Origin: Geoalkalibacter subterraneus
GTDB lineage: Bacteria; Desulfobacterota; Desulfuromonadia; Desulfuromonadales; Geoalkalibacteraceae
DNA: 64,000 nucleotides
Reading direction: 5' to 3'
Assembly: GCF_000827125.1 (NCBI RefSeq)
Contig: NZ_CP010311.1
Location: forward strand, 1,736,001 to 1,800,000
Shown here: positions 18,310 to 26,819 of the stretch, piece by piece
Layout of the letters: every line of letters begins with the position of its first letter
How positions within the stretch are numbered: position 1 is the stretch's first letter
Notes under the pieces: model-generated
Told to the model about the DNA's origin: nothing
Seen by the model: the letters and a program-made list of their open reading frames with translations, nothing else
The model's database searches: none
Program-made: the position numbers and the translations under genes

Positions 18310-19398
18310 ATGAGCGATTCTGTGCATTGTTGTTCGGTTTTAATGACAGGACCTGTGGGCGGCCAGGTCGGCGGGATGGCCTCGGTGGTCAGAAACCTGG
18401 AACAATCCCGGTTCTGCCGACTTGCCGTTCTGGATACAGGCAAGAATACGACCGATGGCCGCTCTTTTCTCCGTGGAGTTCTGGCGCAAATCGTGCTCCT
18501 GGGGCGCCTGGTTCGAATGATGCGGAACAATGAGACTGAAATTCTACATATTCACACCTGCAGTGGTTTTACCTTCTGGAGAGATTGCCTGCATTTTATA
18601 ACCGGGAGGGTGATGGGCCGACGGGTTGTCTGGCATATCCATGGAGCCAATTTTGACCAGTTTCTCGATGGTAATCAGGGTTGGCGAAGAGCTCTCGCCA
18701 GATGGGCTCTTTCATCGGCTGATGGGGTTGTGGTGCTTAGCGATCAGTGGAGGCACTGTCTCGCTCCATACGCTCCCGAGGCTCGATGGTGCGTCATTCA
18801 TAATAGTGTGTCTGTACCTTCAGAGAGTCGTGCAAAACGTGAGGGACCGACAACTTTTCTCTTTCTGGGGAACTTGGGACAGAGAAAAGGTGTATTGGAC
18901 CTTGTTGAGGCCACTCGACGACTCCTGGAAACAGGAGAAGACTGTCGGGTCTGGATTGCCGGCAATGAAACCGAAGGCGGCGAGGTCGAAAGGCTTTTGA
19001 CAACTGTTCAGCAGAATGGTCTCAGTTCTCACATTGATTATCTTGGGGTGATTAGTGGCTCGGCCAAAGATGAAACAATGAGATCAGCCGATGTTATTGT
19101 GTTGCCGAGTTACGCAGAGGGGTTGCCGATGGCGCTGTTGGAGGGGATGGCCTATGGGCTTGCGGTGCTTTCCACCAACGTTGGGGGTATCCCTGAACTT
19201 GTCAGTGAAGGCAGGGATGGTATTCTGATTGAACCCGGCGATATAGATGCCCTCGCCAGGGCGATGCATAAACTGTCCGCTGATAAGCTGCTGGCTGAAC
19301 ATATGGGACGTGCGGCTCGACAGAAAATTATTAACGAGTACGGTATGCCGGCAATGACTTCGAAGTTAAGTCAACTTTACCTCTCGTTTGGACATTGA
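18310..19398 (+). CDS. Family 4 glycosyltransferase, partner of the CapK-like gene
   Basis: A 362-residue GT-B enzyme starting SDSVHCCSVLMTGPVGGQVG. The donor domain shows FLFLGNLGQRKGVLDLVEA and LPSYAEGLPMALLEGMAYGL. It is followed directly by the CapK-like gene, an arrangement mirrored in the fused remnant at 16045-16605, so this two-gene unit has been duplicated. It lies directly after element A. Confidence 0.88.
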   Translation: MSDSVHCCSVLMTGPVGGQVGGMASVVRNLEQSRFCRLAVLDTGKNTTDGRSFLRGVLAQIVLLGRLVRMMRNNETEILHIHTCSGFTFWRDCLHFITGRVMGRRVVWHIHGANFDQFLDGNQGWRRALARWALSSADGVVVLSDQWRHCLAPYAPEARWCVIHNSVSVPSESRAKREGPTTFLFLGNLGQRKGVLDLVEATRRLLETGEDCRVWIAGNETEGGEVERLLTTVQQNGLSSHIDYLGVISGSAKDETMRSADVIVLPSYAEGLPMALLEGMAYGLAVLSTNVGGIPELVSEGRDGILIEPGDIDALARAMHKLSADKLLAEHMGRAARQKIINEYGMPAMTSKLSQLYLSFGH

Positions 19399-19402
19399 CT
19401 CG

Positions 19403-20722
19403 ATGAATGCCTATATTCTGCGCAATATTCTGTTCCCGATTCATGAACGAATGCGTGGCCGCACGACGCTCTCTGAATTGCAGAAATTGGAGGCATGGCA
19501 GCGACTGACGAGCGATGATCTATTGACGCTTGCTGTTGGGCGGTGCCGAAAAATTTTACATCATGCCGGACAAGAGGTGCCTTATTGGAGCGCGCTCTTC
19601 ACTGAGGCCGGGTTCTCATCCGAAGACTTTACTTCTTTCGATGATCTGAAAAAGCTCCCGGTGATGACCAAGGCTGATGTGCGCGCTAACCAGGAAACAA
19701 TGCTCGTTCCCGGCTGGAAAGAGCGCATGGTGATTAACCACACGGGGGGATCGACCGGGCACCCTCTGACTTTTTATTGCTCTCGCGAGCGGGAGACTGT
19801 TCAGAATGCCGCTAAGTTACGCTCGCGCCACTGGTGGGGGTGGCAGATCGGAGAGAAAAGTCTGGATATCTGGGGACAGCCTTTGGCTCTCACACCGCGG
19901 GAGCGGCTGCGGCGCACAAAGGACCGGATTTTCCTCAACCAGAGATACCTTTCGGCCTTTTCTATGTCGCTCTCGCAGAGTCAGGATTATGTCAAGATTA
20001 TTAATGACTATCGGCCTGCCTTGATTTATGGCTATGCGACGGCCATTTACCAATTGGCCTTGCTTATTAAAGATAATCCGGCTCTGCAGCCGACTGTCGC
20101 CCCGAAAGTTATTATTACAACCGCAGAGATGCTGCATGATTACCAGCGTGAAATGATTCAATACGCTTTTGGGTGCCCTGTGGCAGAGGAATATGGTGCT
20201 CATGACGGGGGGTTGATGGCACATCGCTGCCCATCGGGTGGATATCATATTTTGTCGGATCTTGTGTACCTGGAAACCGATGAAGATGGTTCCGCCTTAG
20301 TGACCAGCTTTGACAGTTTCGGTATGCCGTTTATTCGGTACAGGATAGGCGACAGGGTCGTTCTGTCCGGGCGTAAATGTCCTTGTGGATTGCCTTTCCC
20401 TCTTCTTGAGGAAGTTTGCGGCCGCGAATACGATATGGTTGTCAGTTCAAACGGTAAAAAGATCCACGGGGCATTTTTCCACTATATGTTCAAGTCCGAT
20501 TCCCGGGTGAGGCAGTTTCAGGTCATACAGAATCACTATGATCAACTGGAAATTCGGATCGTCACGGATGAGAGCACCCCTTTTAATGGCGAAGACAGGC
20601 TTCGCGAGAGGATTTGCCATGAGTTTGAGACCCCACTTGAAATTACCTTCCGGTATGTTGATGCCATAGAACCTGAGAGCTCCGGCAAATATCGATGGAT
20701 TATCTGCAAAGTAAGGGGCTGA
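19403..20722 (+). CDS. CapK-like protein of the phenylacetate-CoA ligase superfamily
   Basis: About 439 residues from the ATG at 19403; a TTG at 19388 would overlap the GT4. It belongs to the adenylate-forming phenylacetate-CoA ligase superfamily, as in capsule-locus CapK proteins. Visible motifs are NHTGGSTGHPLTFY (phosphate loop), AEEYGAHDGG (adenine region) and FIRYRIGDRV (conserved Arg/Asp). The C-terminal domain ends ESSGKYRWIICKV. The substrate is unknown; activation of an acyl or aryl group that decorates the glycan is plausible. Homologues lie at 31628 and, in fragment, at 16330-16605. Confidence 0.82.
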   Translation: MNAYILRNILFPIHERMRGRTTLSELQKLEAWQRLTSDDLLTLAVGRCRKILHHAGQEVPYWSALFTEAGFSSEDFTSFDDLKKLPVMTKADVRANQETMLVPGWKERMVINHTGGSTGHPLTFYCSRERETVQNAAKLRSRHWWGWQIGEKSLDIWGQPLALTPRERLRRTKDRIFLNQRYLSAFSMSLSQSQDYVKIINDYRPALIYGYATAIYQLALLIKDNPALQPTVAPKVIITTAEMLHDYQREMIQYAFGCPVAEEYGAHDGGLMAHRCPSGGYHILSDLVYLETDEDGSALVTSFDSFGMPFIRYRIGDRVVLSGRKCPCGLPFPLLEEVCGREYDMVVSSNGKKIHGAFFHYMFKSDSRVRQFQVIQNHYDQLEIRIVTDESTPFNGEDRLRERICHEFETPLEITFRYVDAIEPESSGKYRWIICKVRG

Positions 20723-20728
20723 TTTTTT

Positions 20729-22945
20729 ATGATGAGAAAAAAGGTTCTGGTCTATCTTCTTGCTGCGGTCGTTTTGTTTGGGTTTATTTTAGTCGCAGGC
20801 TCGTTTAGTGAGATTACAGAGAAGGTTACGTTTCTTTACAGCAAGCGGGGCGAGGTTTCTGACCGCCTGCGCCTCGCCGTTGATCAGGTTTTGCTGCCGG
20901 AGGCCCCTGTAGAATATCTTCCGGAGATTGAAAAAATAAAATTTCATCCGCATCCCCGCATTACCCCGCCAACGGTAAGTAATATCCCTGATGAAATACC
21001 CGATTGGGCTCTGGATTTTTCTGAAAAATGGGCACGAGGCGGGGTGAGCAAATATCACAGATTAGCCGGGGTTGCGCTCGCAACCGGCGATGAGCGGCTT
21101 TTCTCCCGGATAAAGGAACTGGTTTATAAAGATTCTTTGTACAACATGACCCAGCAGGTGGGTTATGGGATACAGGTGCGTTTTTTCGACTGGTTTTATG
21201 ATCGATGGACAGAGGAAGAGAAGGCTCAAATCCTGCGGCTCCTCCATAAACGGGCAAAAGCCTTTAAGCGCCATTACGAAGAGACTCGCTACAGCCCTTA
21301 CAATGCCATGGCCTACAAACGCCTTCAGGCTTCCTGGCTTGAGCTTGCCCTGGTTATTTACCCGGACCTGCCTGAAGCTGAGCCCTACTTCAATTGGGCG
21401 AAGAATATTTTGTTCCAGGTGTTCATTCCTGCCTGGCATCAGGTTTCGGGAAAGGATGGAGGCGGCTGGCATGAGGGGATGAACTATTTCTGCCGCGATT
21501 TTCACCTGGTTCTTCTTGATTCGTTTGATGCCTGGGAATCGGCGACAGGAGAGGATTTATACAAAAAGTTCCCCTGGGTGGAAAATTTTATTTATTACCC
21601 CATTTATTTTGCCCGCCCGGATTTGACTTCCAGCCGTTGGGCCCAGGTGGGATCTTCCGCGCATATTATTTCACCGTTGATTGAGCGCCTTGGGCGAGAG
21701 TACGACAACCCGTACGCCCTTTCTTATGCACAATCCTACGCAAAGGAACCCGTCGTCATTGATGGTAAATCCTGGAAGGATCTGCCTCTGGTAAGGCATT
21801 TCGATGGCCTGGGGATGGTGGTCATGCGTAGTAGCTGGGAGGAGGATGCCACCTATATTACATTTAAGGCTGGTGACCATTACTGGAGTCACAGCAATAT
21901 GGACAGTGGCGCCTTTACTTTATATAAAAAGGGCGCCCTTGCAATTGATAGCGGATTATGGACAGGCTCTTATTCACCACATGATATTAACTATAGCATG
22001 CAGGCGATTGCTCATAATGTGATCACTGTCAAAGACCCGGAAGAACCTACGCCTGAGTTACGCCCCGGCTTGAACGTTGCCAATGATGGAGGGCAGCGGC
22101 GGGTAGGTTCAGGTTTTAGCTGGCCGCCGTCGCCTGACCACTTGAACCACTGGCAAAAATATATTGATGATTACGAGATGGGCGATATCGTGGCTTTCCA
22201 GTATGGAGACGATTATGTCTTCATTGCTGGTGATATTACGGCCGCTTATACAAATAAAAAGACAGGGGATGGTTCAATTCACAACAGGAACAAAAGGGTA
22301 GAAAAATGGATTCGCCAATTGATCTATCTTCCTCCGAATGAGCTTTTAATTTACGACACGGTAGTTTCTACAAAAAAAGAATTTGAAAAAAGGTGGCTTT
22401 TACATACCATTAATAAGCCAAGTGAGAAAGACGGATTTTGCCTTATAAAAAGAAAAGAACTTGGTAAAAGTAGATACCCTTTGGCTGTCACTGGCCTTTA
22501 CTCAAGAAACCCTGATTCAAAAATTTATCAATATGATGCAACTGCATCTGTGAAAATTTTATTGCCTGAAAATTCTGTGACAAACGTTGTTGGAGGGCCT
22601 GGTCGGGAATTTTTTGTCGATGGGGAAAACTACGATAATAATGGAAAAATAAAAGTCGATAATCGAAGTATAACTATTGAGCCTGGGGCATGGCGGGTCG
22701 AGGTCAGCCCGAAGGAAAAGGCCAGAAAAGATAATTTTTTAGTTTATATTCATGCCGATGATGAAGCAACTCCAGAAGTTGAGATGTCTGCCTCTGAAAA
22801 ACTCATAAGTCTTAAAATGGGCAATAAAAACAAAGATCGTATCTTGCTTGACTTATTTAAAGACGGCCTTGGAGGCAAGTTGACTTTTTCTGATGGTCGC
22901 AAGGTGGATTTGGAAAATGTGATTATGCCTAATCCAAGTTATTGA
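20729..22945 (+). CDS. Heparinase II/III-like polysaccharide lyase, membrane-anchored
   Basis: A 738-residue protein with an N-terminal membrane anchor or signal (about residues 5-24). Next is an all-helical toroid-like domain (WHEGMNYFCRDFH near 250). Then comes the beta-sandwich typical of heparinase II/III and alginate lyases, with HSNMDSGAFTLYKKG and AIAHNVITV near 390-432, where the conserved His residues lie. It would cleave uronic-acid-containing glycan in the periplasm, as a processing or quality-control lyase in a polysaccharide locus. It follows the CapK gene by 6 bases. The last ~200 codons are AT-richer than the rest. Confidence 0.82.
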   Translation: MMRKKVLVYLLAAVVLFGFILVAGSFSEITEKVTFLYSKRGEVSDRLRLAVDQVLLPEAPVEYLPEIEKIKFHPHPRITPPTVSNIPDEIPDWALDFSEKWARGGVSKYHRLAGVALATGDERLFSRIKELVYKDSLYNMTQQVGYGIQVRFFDWFYDRWTEEEKAQILRLLHKRAKAFKRHYEETRYSPYNAMAYKRLQASWLELALVIYPDLPEAEPYFNWAKNILFQVFIPAWHQVSGKDGGGWHEGMNYFCRDFHLVLLDSFDAWESATGEDLYKKFPWVENFIYYPIYFARPDLTSSRWAQVGSSAHIISPLIERLGREYDNPYALSYAQSYAKEPVVIDGKSWKDLPLVRHFDGLGMVVMRSSWEEDATYITFKAGDHYWSHSNMDSGAFTLYKKGALAIDSGLWTGSYSPHDINYSMQAIAHNVITVKDPEEPTPELRPGLNVANDGGQRRVGSGFSWPPSPDHLNHWQKYIDDYEMGDIVAFQYGDDYVFIAGDITAAYTNKKTGDGSIHNRNKRVEKWIRQLIYLPPNELLIYDTVVSTKKEFEKRWLLHTINKPSEKDGFCLIKRKELGKSRYPLAVTGLYSRNPDSKIYQYDATASVKILLPENSVTNVVGGPGREFFVDGENYDNNGKIKVDNRSITIEPGAWRVEVSPKEKARKDNFLVYIHADDEATPEVEMSASEKLISLKMGNKNKDRILLDLFKDGLGGKLTFSDGRKVDLENVIMPNPSY

Positions 22946-22984
22946 ATTTTGATTCTTCCTGTAAGCAAACGAATGGTTGGGTTG

Positions 22985-23160
22985 CCGCCCTACGGGGACC
23001 GCCGATAATTGCACCGATTGTAGGGGCGCACTGCCGTGCGCCCTGGTGAATTACGGCACCCCGGTGAATGGGACTAACCCCGGCGGGAACGAACGATGCC
23101 ATTTTGGGAAACGGGATGGATGACGGTAACAGGGCGACCCAGCGGGTCGCCCCTACGAAA
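22985..23160. repeat. REP/BIME pair upstream of the RAYT gene
   Basis: A forward hairpin at 23020 (GTAG then GGGCGCAC, loop TGCC, GTGCGCCC) is followed by about 90 bases of conserved spacer (ACGGCACCCCGG). An inverted unit (GGGCGACCCAGCGGGTCGCC then CCTAC) ends near 23156. The two hairpins have different stem sequences but each pairs perfectly. GTAG at the foot matches the tetranucleotide recognised by studied RAYT transposases. Confidence 0.8.
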
Positions 23161-23195
23161 ATACATTTGATTGATTTTTTTTGTGGAGGGGGGAA

Positions 23196-23771
23196 ATGGT
23201 GTTCCATCCGGATTTGCATCGGCGTCGGTCGATGCGATTGCGGGATTATGATTATGTCGGTGCCGGGGCGTATTTCGTGACGGTGTGTGCCTGGCGGCGG
23301 GAATGTTTGTTTGGGGATGGGGTTGATGGTGGAGTTTTGTTGAATGATGTTGGGGTGGTGGTCCGGGATGAATGGTTGCGAACGGCGGTGATTCGCCCCA
23401 ATATCAAATTGGATGAATTTGTTGTCATGCCGAACCATTTTCACGCCATTTTTTGGATCACCGACCCCGTAGGGGCGACCCGCTGGGTCGCCCATGACCG
23501 TGATGCCTGGTCACAAACCAGGGCGACCCAACGGGTCGCCCCTACGGCGGGGCCTCGATCGGGGTCTGTTGGTGCGATTATCGGGCAATTCAAATCCGCC
23601 GCCACCAAACGCATCAATACATTGCGGCACGATATCGACAATCCAGTCTGGCAACGCAATTATCATGAACATGTGATCCGCGGTGATCGGGATTTGCAGG
23701 CGGTTCGGCAATATATTGTTGATAATCCAGCGAAATGGGAACTGGATGTTAATCATCCGGATCGGGTTTGA
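23196..23771 (+). CDS. REP-associated tyrosine transposase (RAYT, Y1 family)
   Basis: A 191-residue Y1-type HUH nuclease, starting at the ATG at 23196 behind GGAGGGG. It reads RRSMRLRDYDY near 10-20, then VVMPNHFHAIFW with the HUH histidines at 81 and 83, and a C-terminal QYIVDNPAKWELD where the family carries conserved Tyr/Asn. Such enzymes nick single-stranded REP hairpins at GTAG. Residues about 91-118 (VGATRWVA ... RATQRVAPT) are not enzyme sequence: they are the translation of a REP pair lying in frame between the HUH motif and the C-terminal helix. The frame is open throughout, so activity is possible. Confidence 0.87.
   Translation: MVFHPDLHRRRSMRLRDYDYVGAGAYFVTVCAWRRECLFGDGVDGGVLLNDVGVVVRDEWLRTAVIRPNIKLDEFVVMPNHFHAIFWITDPVGATRWVAHDRDAWSQTRATQRVAPTAGPRSGSVGAIIGQFKSAATKRINTLRHDIDNPVWQRNYHEHVIRGDRDLQAVRQYIVDNPAKWELDVNHPDRV
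23469..23545. repeat. REP pair inside the RAYT coding sequence
   Basis: From GTAGGGGCGACCCGCTGGG at 23469 to its inverted partner ending CCCCTAC at 23545. The 77-bp pair lies within the transposase gene, keeps the frame open, and encodes VGATRWVA and ATQRVAPT. The spacer is shorter than in intergenic pairs. Confidence 0.9.
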
Positions 23772-23799
23772 TGATGCCCCCCCGGGGGACCGTTGGCAA

Positions 23800-24023
23800 T
23801 GCATCCGCGATGTAGGGGCGACCCGATGGGTCGCCCTGGTTGAACACGGTACCCCGGCGAATGGAAACAAATCCCGGTTACGGGGACGGATGATGCCACG
23901 CCTGGAACGGGATGCATGACGGTGGCAGGGCGACCCAGCGGGTCGCCCCTACGGGGACCGTCGGCAATGCATCCGCGATGTAGGGGCGACCCGGTGGGTC
24001 GCCCTGGTTGAATATGGTACCCC
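23800..24023. repeat. REP cluster downstream of the RAYT gene
   Basis: At least three hairpins of the GTAGGGGCGACCC type: forward at about 23812, inverted at about 23937, and forward near 23982, with the conserved ACCCCGG spacer. The cluster begins 30 bases after the RAYT stop, so the gene is flanked on both sides by its presumed substrates. Confidence 0.85.
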
Positions 24024-24147
24024 GGCTCCCCAAAAGGGGACGTTCTTGATAAATTGATTAAAAATCTCAGCCGCAGCCTTTGTTTGGCTCCCCAAAAGGG
24101 GACGTTCTTGATAAATTGATTAAAAATCTCAGCCGCAGCCTTTGTTT
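24024..24147. repeat. Two exact 62-bp tandem copies (GGGGACGTTCTTGAT family)
   Basis: Unit begins GGCTCCCCAAAAGGGGACGT and ends GCAGCCTTTGTTT; copies start at 24024 and 24086. The inner CCCC-AAAA-GGGG is a small palindrome. It belongs to a different repeat family from the GTAG hairpins. Confidence 0.85.
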
Positions 24148-24159
24148 GGGTTGTAGAGC

Positions 24160-24618
24160 CTACTTTTTTCCGGTTATGGATGCGAACTCCGTTGCAGAGG
24201 GGATCACGGTGAAACCTTCAGCGTCCGCTGCATCGCGCAGCCGCTGATCGAGGCAGACAAAAACCGCTCCCTGTGGTTTATTTTCGCACCAGACCAGGCC
24301 AGCGGCCAACTGCAGAGAATCGGCAGCAGATAGGGGGTGTCTCCGGAGTAGGAGTCGCGCTGTATCGCGAACCTCATTAGCTGGCGCCATTTCGTTCCAG
24401 TTCTCTGCTGCCGCATCGAGCTGTTCGCGGACTTTTCTCTCTTCGTCGTGACTGATTTTCCCAGTACGACGCGCTTTTGCAACAGCCGAGGTGCACTCAA
24501 CCGATGTGCCCCACCAAACGATCATGGACCTGTCTTCTGCGAATATCCGGCGTGCTGTGGTCGAAAATCCCTCCTCCACCAACAACGGGATGATCGCACA
24601 ACTATCCCAAAATCTCAC
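24160..24618 (-). CDS. PIN-domain toxin (VapC-like)
   Basis: A 152-residue PIN ribonuclease starting MRFWDSCAIIPLL, with the first catalytic Asp at position 5. Later acidic residues of the fold are in LSAADSLQLAAGL (Asp near 101) and FVCLDQRLRDAA (Asp near 127). Such toxins cut tRNA or other RNA when released. Its ATG overlaps the antitoxin stop by 4 bases, and the gene order antitoxin-toxin is standard. It looks intact. Confidence 0.85.
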   Translation of the reverse strand: MRFWDSCAIIPLLVEEGFSTTARRIFAEDRSMIVWWGTSVECTSAVAKARRTGKISHDEERKVREQLDAAAENWNEMAPANEVRDTARLLLRRHPLSAADSLQLAAGLVWCENKPQGAVFVCLDQRLRDAADAEGFTVIPSATEFASITGKK

Positions 24619-24902
24619 CTCTCATCCCTCTCTTCAATCAGCGCTGTACGTACAGCCCCTTCCGGGTCGGCAGGCCCCTTTTGTTCCCAAAAGTCAGCTT
24701 GGAAGCCTTTGCCCACCCGTGCCAAACCGGCGGCTTCCAGTTTCGCCATATTCGTACCTTCGTCGGCCTCGTCTCGTCGCAACGGGACGATCTTTGCGAA
24801 TGGATGTCCACGATCCGTCAACAGGATTTCCTCTCCCGATTTGACCTTCCTGAAATATCCACTCGGAGATTTTTTCAATTCGCTCACCGATGCACTTTCC
24901 AT
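24615..24902 (-). CDS. Phd/YefM-family antitoxin
   Basis: About 95 residues beginning MESASVSELKKSPSGYFRKV, with the Phd/YefM core GEEILLTDRGHPFAKIVPL. I choose the ATG at 24902 because AAGGAGG lies 8 bases upstream; the GTG at 24911 overlaps that ribosome site. It would bind DNA and the PIN toxin. The disordered tail after residue 60 would wrap the toxin. Confidence 0.85.
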   Translation of the reverse strand: MESASVSELKKSPSGYFRKVKSGEEILLTDRGHPFAKIVPLRRDEADEGTNMAKLEAAGLARVGKGFQADFWEQKGPADPEGAVRTALIEERDER

Positions 24903-25007
24903 TGTGTTCACCTCCTTGTGCTAGTGACCATTGTGGTCTTATCGAAAAGACCTGTCAATAGCCCTTCATTGAATTTATGTTTGCTTTATGCTAACATTGC
25001 TTACAAA

Positions 25008-25475
25008 ACATCGGGGGGTCAGGCCTGACAAATGGGTAAAAGTCGGCATCGAGAGGTTCGGACATCGCATTCATGTCTTTTGTCCGATGAGCGACCACCA
25101 TTATCTTTGTGGTTCAGGAGCGTATTCCGGAGAAAATGGGCCAGTGCTCCTGATTTAAACTGGGCCACTGATTCCGGAGCAAAGTGGGCCACCTGTCAGC
25201 GCGAAGCGACGCTGGAGTCTTTTTGTAGACCGACTGCTCCCTTGGTCAATTCGGCAACAGCCTCGATCGTTACCAAAGTGTTGTTGAGGATGGTCTGAAA
25301 GAGGTGTATCGCATAGGAGTTCTGAGAGGCGCCAGGTTTATCGAAGAGGCTTTGTCCCAGGCCGAAGAGCCGGCCCGAAGGCGGGAGTTGCGGGTTAGCG
25401 GAGATTCACGCCGGAAGGAGCGGGGAGAGATGCATCAGAGCAAGCTTTGATTCCCCAGTTGTCAAGCCTGACCCC
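25008..25475 (+). mobile_element. 468-bp dispersed element, copy B
   Basis: Near-identical to 17784-18250, differing at a handful of positions (for example GACAAATG in place of GTCAAATG, and TTCCCCAGTTG in place of TTCCCCTTTTG). The right end is followed by extra GTCAAGCCTGACCCCTCGTT units up to about 25525, and these cut off the PIN fragment that follows. Isolated end pieces also occur at 28411-28445 and 30315-30460. Confidence 0.7.
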
Positions 25476-25517
25476 TCGTTCCTGACGTTGTCAAGCCTGA
25501 CCCCTCGTTCCTGACCC

Positions 25518-25610
25518 CTCGTTCCCGATTGCGCGATTTGCTTTTTCTGAAAGCTGATTGGATTCGGACAGATACCAGATTAACGCATGGGTGTCGAGAT
25601 AAAGCGCCAT
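25518..25610 (-). pseudogene. N-terminal fragment of a VapC-type PIN toxin
   Basis: From an ATG at 25610 the minus strand encodes MALYLDTHALIWYLSESNQ and a few more residues, about 31 in all. This is the typical start of a VapC toxin with the first catalytic Asp. It then runs into GGGGTCAGG repeat units. The rest of the roughly 130-residue toxin is missing. Its start overlaps the stop of the upstream antitoxin remnant (TAATG), confirming a former operon. Confidence 0.8.
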
Positions 25611-25845
25611 TATGCTTTCTCATCGCGGGGAAAATGTTCCCAGCTTTCTTGGCGCAATTTTTTGATTTCGCTTGCGGTGATGTGAATGGAAAAGCCCCTC
25701 CATAAACCTTTGAGTTCCTCTGATTTGTGGCTGGAGGATCGTTTTTTCAGGAACTCAATGAAGTCAACAACTTCTGTTTTTTCTCCGGGGGCAGGGACCG
25801 GAAGGACTCGAGGACTTTTTTTTCTTCGATTGATTCCTGTGCCAT
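25610..25845 (-). pseudogene. Frameshifted VapB-type (DUF2281-like) antitoxin
   Basis: From the ATG at 25845 one frame reads MAQESIEEKKVLESFRSLPP, a normal start for this family, but it terminates early. The rest (VVDFIEFLKKR, LKGLWRGFSI, SWEHFPRDEKA) continues in another frame. One missing base near 25770, around a run of A residues, would restore a full ~79-residue antitoxin. A longer open frame from 25885 has an unrelated N-terminus and is probably an artefact of the shift. With the toxin reduced to a stub, selection on the antitoxin is gone. Confidence 0.75.
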
Positions 25846-25940
25846 AATCAAAGCTCCGTCGCTGATTTTTCTTGAAATTTACCATTTGTACAGAGGCGCG
25901 TCAAAAGCAAAACTGGAGCGCCTGATCAACGTCAAGAACG

Positions 25941-25980
25941 GATCCTGCCCGGGTGGAGCAGGCGCTCAGAGGTCAGGGCG
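25941..25980 (+). other. 40-bp exact copy of part of the subtilase gene
   Basis: These 40 bases are identical to about 47485-47524, within the propeptide region of the S8 peptidase gene (encoding part of DPARVEQALRGQG). Nothing else of that gene is recognisable here. It lies in the gap between the broken VapBC pair and the MNT/HEPN module. It may be a scar of a deleted second subtilase gene or of illegitimate recombination. Confidence 0.8.
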
Positions 25981-26000
25981 ATCACTATGCCTATTGCGCG

Positions 26001-26354
26001 TCACAAAATCCTCAAATGATTTTCCTGAAAACTTCTCCAGAATCCCGAATCGCTGTGCCGTAATTTTTGGAACTCCTCCGGCGTGTAGACAAGGATGTCA
26101 ATAGGAATGCCGAGATCCAGAAGATCGAAAAACTGACGTGGCCGTTCAATGAACGATTGCTGGCTTTCTGTCACGATCAGCAGATCAAGGTCGGACCACA
26201 TAGTCAGCTTGTTTTGGGCATACGACCCGAAGATATAAGCCTCTTTGACACCATGGCGAATAAGCTTTTCGCGGAGAAAATCTTCAATTTCCTGCTTGGA
26301 GCAATCGAGGATGCTTTTGGCGGGGCGACTCTGATCAAGAATTTTCGTTGTCAT
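26001..26354 (-). CDS. MNT-domain nucleotidyltransferase, antitoxin partner of HEPN protein
   Basis: About 117 residues from the ATG at 26354. The signature EAYIFGSYAQNKLTMWSDLDLLIV holds GSYA and the metal-binding D-x-D (SDLDLL). It overlaps the end of the HEPN gene by 20 bases. Here the order is HEPN first, then MNT, the reverse of the MntA/HepT module at 1768. By analogy it would neutralise the HEPN protein by nucleotide transfer. Confidence 0.8.
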   Translation of the reverse strand: MTTKILDQSRPAKSILDCSKQEIEDFLREKLIRHGVKEAYIFGSYAQNKLTMWSDLDLLIVTESQQSFIERPRQFFDLLDLGIPIDILVYTPEEFQKLRHSDSGFWRSFQENHLRIL

Positions 26355-26730
26355 TCTGCAGTCGCTTTCCAATGGCACTGAAAATTTCCTGAGCAGAGTT
26401 TAGGGCTCTCTGAGCTTGCTCCTCGGTCAGGATTTCAAAAGGAGCTCCAGAGGGGAAAGCATCGGGGTATCGCGCGGAGATATAATAGAGATCGAGTTCA
26501 CGGCAATTTTTTTCAAGGTCTCCATTTTCGTCGAGACTTTTGACGATCTGGAAAAGGGAATGCGTCCGAACAGTATCGAAGCCTTTATGGAAGCAATAGG
26601 CTTTGAGTGCTTTTTCGCTGGCCTGTTGGGCGATAAAACACGTTTGAGCATAGAACTTTCCGTTTAAGCTATGCTCAGCCCATAAAAGATCGTTTTCGGC
26701 TTGGCGAAGCCAATCAATGTGCCTGTTCAT
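26335..26730 (-). CDS. HEPN-domain protein
   Basis: A 131-residue helical protein opening NRHIDWLRQAENDLLWAEHS. The family pattern QASEKALKAYCFHKG is followed by RTHSLFQIVKSL. This is the HEPN type usually paired with a minimal nucleotidyltransferase. The R-X4-6-H RNase motif is not obvious, so it may be a non-catalytic or diverged member. Translationally coupled to the MNT gene downstream. Confidence 0.78.
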   Translation of the reverse strand: MNRHIDWLRQAENDLLWAEHSLNGKFYAQTCFIAQQASEKALKAYCFHKGFDTVRTHSLFQIVKSLDENGDLEKNCRELDLYYISARYPDAFPSGAPFEILTEEQAQRALNSAQEIFSAIGKRLQNDNENS

Positions 26731-26819
26731 CTTCTTGAAATCCCTTGGTTTCAGTTAGATTCTAAATCTACTTGAACTCCCGGCCGTTGTCAAAGAGACT
26801 GGACAAAAACGATAACCCG

